DNA of 64,000 nt from contig JAAONU010000002.1 of assembly GCA_012932295.1 (NCBI GenBank), forward strand, positions 17,335,388 through 17,399,387, read 5' to 3'. How positions within the stretch are numbered: position 1 is the stretch's first letter; the number at the start of each line of letters is the position of its first letter. This stretch comes from Cyclina sinensis (taxonomy: Eukaryota; Mollusca; Bivalvia; Venerida; Veneridae). This document shows, piece by piece, positions 45,840 through 55,300 of this stretch. The position numbers and the translations under genes were made by a program. The notes beneath the pieces were generated by a model. That model did no database searches, was not told the origin of the DNA, and worked only from the letters and a program-made list of their open reading frames with translations.

Positions 45840-46690
45840 TGTCATAACTTATATGAAAGACAATTTTACTCTTGTTTCTCAAACTCATTCTAATAGAAGT
45901 AGGAATAGTTCTCATAATTTTTATGTTCCACAGGTTGATAGTTTTACATCAGCAACATTCATAATGCCATTAAAGACTGGAACAGCCTTCCATCTAGTAT
46001 TAAGAGTGTTAAATCTAAACAATCGTTTAAGAAGTTATTGAAAGATCATCTTATATACTCAATGGAACAGAAGGAAAAGTCTGATTTTATAAACTTTTAG
46101 TTGGTTTTTTATTCTACTTAGGATTTCTTATCTAAATGCTGTTTATAATTAGCATTTCGTGAGACAAATGTCTTTTAGGTGTTTTATCATAAACGTTCAG
46201 TTTTTTATATAAGTTTTGACATAAAATATATCAGCAATATACTAGTGTTTTCTAGTATTATCTCAAATCTTATAGCTTTTTGAATTAGTAAGTTACTATT
46301 TAGTAATATTTGAATCTATTCATGGAATATAGTAACCTATTTTTCCATTGCATATACTGAATACAATTACAATTGTCATGTAATTAGGACCCCATTGGAA
46401 ATAAGTCGATTATTTATGGATTTTTGACTTTATGGGTTATCCTGTGATTATATGTCAACTTGTTATATGTTATATTTTATATGAAAATATGATTATATTT
46501 TAATGAAAAATCAGATATAATGTGATTATAAAAATAAGAGATAATAATTTTGTGATATAAGATTCTATGATAATAAAAGAAGATGTTATTATATAATATG
46601 ATATTTTATATTGATACTTGTGTATTTTTATGTTTGTATATATATTTATATGACATATATTCACGAATAAATCAATCAATCAATCAAACT
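45840..46690 (+). mobile_element. 5'-truncated non-LTR retrotransposon, 3' end
   Basis: Plus-strand frames give SHNFYVPQVDSFTSAT, then after a one-base shift near 45958 NAIKDWNSLPSSIKSVKSKQ and FKKLLKDHLIYSMEQKEKSD, stopping at 46099. This is the end of an ORF2 of the kind that follows the reverse transcriptase of jockey/CR1-like LINEs. A ~570-base AT-rich 3' UTR ends in (ATCA)n at 46668-46686, a typical short-repeat LINE tail. Confidence 0.7.
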
Positions 46691-46859
46691 TGAAAGATTC
46701 AAAGTAAAAAATGTCTTATAGTGTCTATATGTTGCCATAAGATATTATGCTTCTATACCTGGTATGATATTTATATATTTGTTTTCTTCCAAAATATTGT
46801 TCCAAGAAATGTTATACATCCTGATCTGTTTATATATTTCATACATTTCGAGCACTTTT

Positions 46860-46890
46860 TGTGTGTGTGTGGGGGGGGGGGGGGGGGGAG
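46860..46890 (+). repeat. (GT)n followed by a run of ~19 G
   Basis: GTGTGTGTGT is followed by an uninterrupted G tract (about 46871-46889). Such a tract can form quadruplex DNA and is prone to sequencing error. Confidence 0.9.
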
Positions 46891-47250
46891 TAAATTGTAT
46901 GTCAATAGGAGGATAAAGGTCACGGCATGATTATTTGAATGTACTTCTGCTCGATTCAGAATGATTTGTAATTACAAGTTGATGTAAACATACTAGTTAA
47001 GCTATTAATAGTGTCCACCTTTGTTAGCAGTTATGAGTATCCATGTGTCAAACCATCTACGTATATCAAGAAAAACATGAATCTGGCTAACAGAAGACGG
47101 CTAAAGCGCTCCATATCTTTCTGAGTAAACGTGTGTGTGTTGAAAATGTCACGGTGTAATACGCGGTGTGTCATTCTGATTTATTCTTTGTTCATGGAAA
47201 GACGTAATACGGTGGCATAAAGGGGAAATTGGAAATATTTTATTTATTAT

Positions 47251-47335
47251 GTGTGTACGCGATAGCTATTACGTGAGCACGCGTTAGCTACTACGTGCGC
47301 AGGCGATAGCTATTACGTGCGCACGCGATAGCTGA
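47251..47335 (+). repeat. 22-bp palindrome-bearing tandem repeat, left arm
   Basis: Three and a half copies of GCGATAGCTATTACGTGCGC plus AC. Each holds ACGTGCGCACG-type dyad symmetry. It is followed by GACCAATGAGAA. The same block occurs in inverted orientation at 49565-49620. Confidence 0.85.
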
Positions 47336-47399
47336 CCAATGAGAATACGTGTCAGATCTGCCATTTCTGTTTAGTTTAAACATATTTTATTTCCAAAAG

Positions 47400-49453
47400 A
47401 TATTGCAACATACGCAGGTATAATTAATACACACCAACTAGTTAAAATGGAAAAAAGGGTTAGATCACAAGTTCTAACAACTTAGTTAACGATCTTCCCC
47501 AAACGAATTAAAAGTTACACAAGTCTGATGGTTATGGTTACTTACAGCTATACATATATATGGAAATAATTAGAAAGTTTAAATAAAAAAAATGCACATT
47601 CATACATTTCAGATACTTAGATTGGAAAACATACAGAAAAGAAATGTAAATGAAAAAGAAAAACACATTTTAATAAATGAAAGAAAAAAAAGAGAAAAAG
47701 TCTTGTCTTGAATGGTAAAAATACTAGGATATGTTTAGACAAAAATATCTTTGTGGTATTTTATTGAAACGTTTTGTCGCTCTGATATAATTATGTACAG
47801 CAATAACAATCGAACAGTTGTCATCGAACGAATATCTTGAATGACCATAAAGAAGCATTTTGCAATTAAGAGATTGAAAGGCGCGTAGACTATGAAAAAG
47901 TTTTACTCGTTGTTGAGCATAAAAGGGACAATTAAAGAAGTAATGTTCTACATTTTCATTGGGATAACCACATGAGCAATTTTCCCTATTTTTCAAAAGA
48001 TTATAAAATAAATGTGAGTTTAGGTTGCTACATTGATTTCTTAACCTAGCATAGACCACAGCTGTTTTTCTATCACCAATGAATAAATACTTTTGAACAG
48101 AAGAAGAGTTCGAGTAAAACTTTCGTAATGCCCTTTTAAATTTTGATAATGTGTCTAAATTACGGATTTCAAGATGTAAATTATTCCAGATGCCAACAGC
48201 TGAAGGAATAAATGACTGTGTGTATATCTGAGTGCGTCTGGAATTTATTTCATAATTATCTCTATTTCGTAGGTTATAATCAGAAATTGACGTCACAGGA
48301 TTTGGCAACAAATTTCTCAAGTAACCAGGACAGTCACATTTATGAATTTTATACATAGTAACAAGTTTAAGATAATTCGGCGAACAGATAAGGGTAACCA
48401 ATCGAGTTCACTGAAAAGTTTATGGAGTGCAACAGATTTAGTTAATCCTGTCACTATTCGACCTGCTTCATTTTGAATTTTATCAAGAATGTTTTGTTCG
48501 TATGTGGAACATCCATCCCACACAATGGACGCATACTCTAAAATAGGTCTTATGTAATTAATATATATTTGATTTAATGTTTGTCGTTTAACAGAAAATT
48601 TTAATTTCCTCATTATACATAAAAACTATGAAGCAGATTTTGTTATATGTTCAATATGTTCATGCCATTTACCATCGGAACTAAGTGTAAGCCCAAGATG
48701 CTAATGGCATTTCACGAAAGAAACAGGAAAATTGTCAAACAAAATATTTGGTATTGTAACATTTGGTTTTGTCGTAAAAAGAATAGCTTCAGTTTTGTTG
48801 GGACTAAAGTCTACTAATCACTTTTTTGACCAAGAGTGAATCAATGTTAAATCATGATTAATTATACCTTCTAAGTCATTAATATTTGAAGTTGTGCAAG
48901 ATAAAGAGGTGTCGTCCGCAAACAGACGTGTTATACCGAGTAATTGATCAATTATGTCATTAACGTAGACAAGGAAAAAAAGAGGACCAAGGACTGAGCC
49001 TTGAGGGACGCCGGCAGTAACAGAAACTTCAGCAGAAATAGATGAACCAACTACTACTTTTTGGGTTCTATTGTCTAAATAACTTTTAATCCAGTCTAAG
49101 AGTTTTCCGTGAATACCGTTTTGTTTTAATTTGAATAAAAGTCCCTTATGCCAGACACGATCAAATGCCTTTGATATATCACAAAATACGATACATGTGA
49201 ACTGTTTAGTATCTATTGCTCTTGCTATTTGATTATATATGTCAATTAATTGGTATACTGTAGAATGTCCCCTCAAAAAGCCTGACTGCTTGGAATATAT
49301 AAGGTTATTAGAAATCAAGTGATTATATAAATGTTTATACACTACTCTTTCCATAACTTTGCCGACACAACTAACAAGTGATATAGGATGATAGTTTGCC
49401 ATTTCTGTAATGGAAGAAAGAAAACAGAATCTGTAAGTGGCGTTATCAATCAA
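47400..49453 (-). pseudogene. Non-LTR retrotransposon ORF2 fragment (reverse transcriptase and C-terminus), decayed
   Basis: The minus strand from ~49410 reads MANYHPISLVSCVGKVMERV, KQSGFLRGHST, CDISKAFDRVWHKGLLFKL, AGVPQGSVLGPLFFLVYVND and LFADDTSL. These are the fingers and palm of a LINE reverse transcriptase, with the first catalytic Asp in FCDISKAFDRV and the FADD pair. Downstream, IYINYIRPILEYASIVWDGC and a long C-terminal part with CSCGYPNENVEHYFFNCPFY follow to a stop at 47724. TGA replaces a Trp near 48818, TAG codons occur near 48700 and 48628, and there is a frameshift near 48400. The endonuclease and N-terminal RT are missing. The class (jockey/CR1-like) is inferred. Confidence 0.85.
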
Positions 49454-49564
49454 AGGGAATTAACTGTTTACTTTTCAGTAATGTTGCCTTACTATTTCTG
49501 TATCTTCATCTGACAGCTAGCTCATTGCATGGGCGAATGAAGTATCTATCGTAAGTTTCATTGG

Positions 49565-49620
49565 TAAATAAGTGCGTGCGCACGTAAAAGCTACCACGTG
49601 CGCACGTAGTAGCTATCGAG
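49565..49620 (-). repeat. 22-bp palindrome-bearing repeat, right arm (inverted)
   Basis: On the minus strand CTCGATAGCTACTACGTGCG, CACGTGGTAGCTTTTACGTG, CGCACGCACTTATTTACCAA and TGAAA match the left arm at 47251-47350, including the inner ACCAATGA. Two copies of the unit are present. Confidence 0.8.
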
Positions 49621-49650
49621 AGAGGTTTTTTAAATTTAAATCTGACTATT

Positions 49651-50662
49651 CAGGCACGGATTTACCGGGGGGGGGGGGGCTTCTGGGGCCCAAGCCCCCC
49701 CAGCTGGCCCGTTTGTAAAAAAAATAAAAGGGCTCATTTTTAAAAACTCTAAAACATTTTTTTCAGCTCTTTTCACCTCGTAACAGTAACACAGTCAACC
49801 TTTCAATTTGCAATGGTCATGCAATATTGCGTAACTGATAACGAGTTCGCAACTTTATAGCCGTGTATATTACACAATGTACCGTATATTCGGTGGCACG
49901 GATTATCCGAGAGTTCTGATGTATAGTTTTCAAGCGTCTAGTAACCTTGACGTATTTGACAAAGTTGTTAAATGAGCGTCTGCTGACCATGATCAGTTGC
50001 CTGATGATACTGTGCACTCCAGTCGTAACAACTCGGCCTTTTCCGACAACTTCGTATAAAGACTTATTGAAGTCGCCCGAGGTGTTCCGAATGGTGCAAA
50101 CTCCACACAGCGGTTACTTCCCTTCCATACTTTCAGTACAGTAATCACTGCCGACAGTCATGTCACGTGATGATGGTCGAAAGTAAATAAACAAAATTTT
50201 AAACTTTTTTTCAAGTTACATTTTTTTTTAAATTTCATTACAGCCAGGCATGTTTAATCAATGCAATTCCAACTGTAACTAAACTAACCAGCTGAAATCC
50301 AGCTAAGGTTAACCCGTGTCTACAGAGATCTTTCCAAAGAATGAGATCACTGCGAGGAGATTGGATAATTGTGATGACGGTGTTATTTGTTATGCCAATT
50401 AATTTATTGATAAATTATTTGTTTCAGAGGACTTTATAAATATAAAATGAAAAAAAGTTTTTTGCTTTAGTTGAACATTTCAAAGAATACCAGTATATTT
50501 CTTTTAAATTCTCACACAAATTTCATTATATTTTTATGCCTAAAATGCACCAAAATGAGCCATTCACTCCACCTTTTTAGAAAATTTTCTTGGGGGAGGT
50601 ACCCCCTTCCGTACCTTCCCCCAAGCCCCCCCCCCAGTCAGAAATTTCTGGATCCGGCCCTG
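49651..50662. mobile_element. Candidate ~1.0-kb MITE
   Basis: The left end CAGGCACGGATTTACC followed by a long G run and the right end (a C run, then GGATCCGGCCCTG) are imperfect inverted repeats. CTATT is duplicated at 49646-49650 and 50663-50667. CAGGG-type ends recall hAT or other DNA-transposon MITEs, but a 5-bp duplication does not fit hAT (8 bp). It may be nested with the inverted repeat listed at 50023-51242. Confidence 0.5.
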
Positions 50663-51242
50663 CTATTTCAAGTTGATTTTGAATACGGTAATTTTCTGTT
50701 AGGTGAAAGGAGCAGGTCTATTTTCCAGAGGTGACGCGTTCGAACCCCGCACGTGCTTGAACATTACCAAATGTCCTTAAATTTAAGAGTTCAAACATTT
50801 TTTTATATAATCAGTGAAATAAAAATAACGAACTAGAGGTGTCTGTTGAACTTGGTATAACAGAAATATTTTCGACGCGTATACTAACTACAATTTAACA
50901 TAACCGTGTGAGTAGGGTGAAGGACATTCGGAACACCTTCGGCGACTTCAATAAGTCACCTCGGAAATAATGTGGTAGGCGCCATATTGGACTATTTTAT
51001 AATACAGGAGGTGTCTGCTAAATTGAAGACATTTCTTAAAACTCTACCTGTTTAAACTTTATATTAACATTTTTTTTTCTTTTTTTTCTAATGTATAAGA
51101 CAAACACTGCTTGAGTTCTGCCATGTTTGTTTATATTTTTATTAAAGCCGGGGCGAATTACCATTTGTTGTATTTGGTGTATTCATACACTTACATACGA
51201 GGTCTTTAAACGAAGTTGTCGGAAAAGGCCGAGTTGTTACGA
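50023..51242. repeat. Inverted repeat pair around AACTCGGCCTTTTCCGACAA
   Basis: 50023-50071 (TCGTAACAACTCGGCCTTTT, CCGACAACTTCGT) is repeated in inverted orientation at 51197-51242. The following GACTTATTGAAGTCGCC and GAGGTGTTCCGAATG (50071-50097) recur inverted at 50929-50965. This indicates a broken copy of an element with long inverted repeats. Confidence 0.6.
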
Positions 51243-52046
51243 TTGGGGTGAAGGACTGACGTAGTAAGATGGAGAACTGACAGAGTAGGGCGGAGAACTG
51301 ATGTAGTAAGGAGCCTAAGCAATGTGACCAGCTAGAACCATCTTTGGATAAACCAAAAGAAAACACCATTATTACAAGAAGAACGACTAAGTATTTATCA
51401 GTTGATATCAACACTCTCTCTTTACTTATCGAATACTTAAGTCGTAACAAGGTTTTTTTCTGTGTCAAAGGGTTGCATAATGTTTTAATAATAAAGGTTA
51501 ATCGAAATGCATCAAAATGATTAAAAAATTGTAAAAAACACATTGGTAATGAAAAAAAGAAACTTAGCTCTAGGTAATTTTATAGTTTTATCTTGAATTA
51601 TTACCTGCCCAACGATTGTTTTACCTAATCTGAGCTTCAAACATTGTTCTTATGAGAAAACAAGAAAGCATTGAGGATTGAAATAACTTAAACCATCAAC
51701 ATTGATATTTTTGGCTTGTGTGCCGTCCATTCCATACAAGATGTGAGATACAGAAAGCCTTACTTTTAGGCGTTCTAAAACTGAGCACCGATCCGAGTCG
51801 AGCATCTGCAAAAGAATATTACTACGGGGCCTTGATTCATTTTCAAAGACTACACTTGAATACAAAGGCCAGCCATGGCTACTTATTTCATTCTGGGAAT
51901 TCTTTAACAGTAAATCTTATGTCCGTCGTTCTTCTCGTATTGTATTTTGTTTGACTAGACTGTGTCCCGTTTGTTTGAGTCATATGGTACTGTTTCTGTT
52001 GCATTTAATACACGCTTCCTCTGAAACAAATTTCTTGTCATTTTTC

Positions 52047-52363
52047 TTACGCACTGTCTGAATTGGCTCTTTCATCCATATGATCATCTTCAAAGGTTAT
52101 GTTGAGAAAGTCATTCGCTTCTGTTTTGTCATTAAGCGCTTTCTTTGACTCGACCGTATCCTTTGGAGGCTTATAGAACCATAAAGCGCAGAAGAAAAAT
52201 GTCACCGAAAATAGCTTGGAAACCAGTCCAAATATAAAGTAGTTCCGGCTAACAACAGACATGTCGTATAGCCAACATGACGTGTTTTCTCCGCACTCAG
52301 TCTGCCAGATTAAACACCCTGCATCTGTAGCCACGCCCATTATTACGGCTCCAGGAACAGTAC
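52047..52363 (-). CDS. SLCO: SLCO exon 12 (helices 11-12 and tail)
   Basis: It encodes GTVPGAVIMGVATDAGCLIW, CGENTSCWLYDMSVVSRNYF, helix 12 (FIFGLVSKLFSVTFFFCALW) and a charged tail ending SDSA and TAA at 52047. The GxIPGPIxFGxxxDxxCxxW pattern matches with Pro-Ala for Pro-Pro/Gly-Pro variants. Confidence 0.93.
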
Positions 52364-55300
52364 CTGCAATGCATGATAATAATGCAGTAATATAAATCCA
52401 GATGGTACCCAGGTTTCGAAACGGTGGGTGCAGACCAAGTCGCAAAGAAAGGGGGAGTTAAAACGGAGTTGGTGCGGGAGAAGGCGACCAATATAAAAGG
52501 GGCTTCGTCAAGAAAACTTTAATTATTTTACAATACAGCCTACATACGTGTCAAATCCGACAAGATCATTATTCTTGATAGCAAAACAAAGTAATAGATA
52601 CGACACGCGTTTACAAAAACATCAATTAAATTCGTAATTTACAAGTTTTGAACTTACCAAGAAGACGAATGAAAAATCTATTGGCGCCACACATAAAAGC
52701 TCTATGGTTTTCATGAATGGACCTGAAATATAAATCAAGCATTGTCTGAAATATAAAGATGAACTATAAGTAAAGGACATACATTATATCTGTAAACATA
52801 AGCTAACCAACATCACTTGCCTTTCTTTGTTGTTTCGTTTATGCTTATAATAAAAAGTAAAAATAAAATAGAAAATTAAAAGCCAATAAATAACATTACA
52901 AGCGGTGGTTTGAAACAGGCCTTTGAATTCAACTAAACTGTCCTTATAGTATGTACAATATACTATCCTTAAAAAATCTAGCTGTAAGAAACTTTAAAAA
53001 TTGAAAGGGAAATACAAATATTTTCAATCCAAATGAAACGATACGAAACACATCCTTCACTATATTTTCATGTTTTTACAAAGGCTAGTGTTTCATTTGT
53101 AAGACGGCAATGTTAAAAGACAACCAGTTCTACATTACAGATACTCAAAAGATAAATAGCCCACGCTGTCTTTGTTTTTCTATTTGATAATTCAAAAGAC
53201 CCCGTGATACATAGGTCGACTTGCCTTGCTTGGGTATAATGGACTGTAAAACAGACTGTTTATGCTTACCTAAGAACTGCTTGTTCTGCAGGCACATCTG
53301 CGGCGATCGTTGTGAAGGAATATAGGAACAACATAAAGACGAATGGGTACAGCAGAGCACAGCTTGACTGGCAACTTCCCTCTGTCACGGTCGACTGCGT
53401 TAAGTTTGCCCCTGGTGCAACGCATGAACAATTTGAATATTCTCCCTGAAATGGGTATTCAACAAATAAAGGTTTCATTTTAAAAACTTTTGCAAGATAA
53501 AAAGATTAACTCCTTTTGTATTTGTTAATACCGGCACGAGTTTCACGTGCAACGTTTTCCTCCGAACTTGTAATAAAAGAACTTTCTACAGCGTAAAAAA
53601 ACGAAGATAATTAAAATATTTTCACACGGACTTTAAATGTTGATATCCTTTTGGTGCAAATCAAGCATTATCAAGTTCCAAATTCTCACAATCACGAATT
53701 GTATTTCCAGAGCTTATTAAGCCTTCATTGAACCCATGCAAAAATAATCTATTTAACCTAACATTACAGACCTTTGTTTCGTTCGAGACGTCGGTACATC
53801 CAGCGAAACACGGCGAGAAGTACTGTACACCTGAGGGGTCACATGCCATTTCAAATCTCTCCGTGGTGCAACGGCAGTCCGCATTACACTGACCATGTAG
53901 GGATGTTTCCGAGCTGAAATTTACCCCATATTGTTTGGGTTTATAAATACAGCGCAATAAAAGAGATATCGTGTAAAAACATGTCCAAATATTCTACTAG
54001 GATGAAAATCATGTTCCTTTTAAATCAATTTGATGTTCGGTATAGTCGAAGCGTTTTAACAGAAGCAATGTTCAAGTAATGAATTGTGGCTCAGATACAC
54101 TAAGACGACAACGAAAATCGTCTGCTTAAACATCCATCCCGGCTGACTGAACGTTTTCTGACTTTCTTCAGTCAGTGCATTTCTTGTCTTCCAAAAAAAC
54201 AATCGTTTCATTTTGAAAATAGCAGTTACCTCCCCTGATAAGGTGAATGAATACCAGCAAGAGTTGTCTGTCCACAAGACATCCAGATCATACCAACGCA
54301 GAGCGTGCTTATCACACAGACTCCAAATGTAAATTTCAGCATGCCCTTGACCTTCAACCGCAAACAGCGACAGACGACACCTCCAAACACTATTCCGCCC
54401 GCTAAACCCATCACAATAGCTGCTCCTGTTAAAAAAATCGTCAAAAAATCTTTCTTCACAAAATATGTTATAATTTCAAAAAATCAGCTTTAAAATCCAC
54501 ATGAACAGATTTGCAATGTGTATTTTACAAGTCACTAGAATAAATAAATACTAAGATGGCGGCTATATTTGGCAAGAGTGTACTCCACGATATGTTTATA
54601 CTGTCTTTGTCATAACATAACATCTTAGATGCTGGATATATTTAGCAGCAGAGAGTATCGATATGAAGATATTAAAGAAAGCTGGAACATTTTTAGACCA
54701 TTCTATTATCAAATCTGACAGTTTGTTATTCAGAGGTATTTCTGGTGCACCAAAAGGAATAAACAACGGAAACGTATTATTTAATCTCTCCAATACCATC
54801 TCAACTCTCCACTGTTTTCATTAAAATCAAGGGATAGAATCCGTTTCGTTGCCGGATGGAAACTGGAAACTCAAGTTTTTGGAAATAGAATTTGTTACGC
54901 ATAAACAACAGGCACTCAATACCTGCTAGAATTCCCGATCTTGCAGTAGAAATTCTGAAGCCATTTTGTAGATACTTGGCGCCAAAAACGCTCAGTCCAG
55001 AAATAAACATGGATTCCGTGATGCCCGCAAGAGTGGTAAACAAAAATGGCGGATTTCTAAGAAGAGCCAAGAATACTTTGTGGATTGTTTTCAGTGGTGG
55101 ACGTTCGGGTTCCATTACCAGAGCTTTTGTGCTTGACCCTTTATGCATCTGGGATTCACGAGATTCCCTCACTGACTTAGAGCCTGGAAAAATGTAGATT
55201 GCTAATAACTAATGAAGTTGACGACAAAATACTTCCTCTAGCAAATACATGTACAGTAGTTCCCATTATAACTTTCAATTAAATATAATTTTATATACTG

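Noticed and set aside
46868..46890. Gly-rich coding exon (CVCGGGGGGSK)
   Set aside because: It is a (GT)n-G(n) simple sequence with no splice context or homology.
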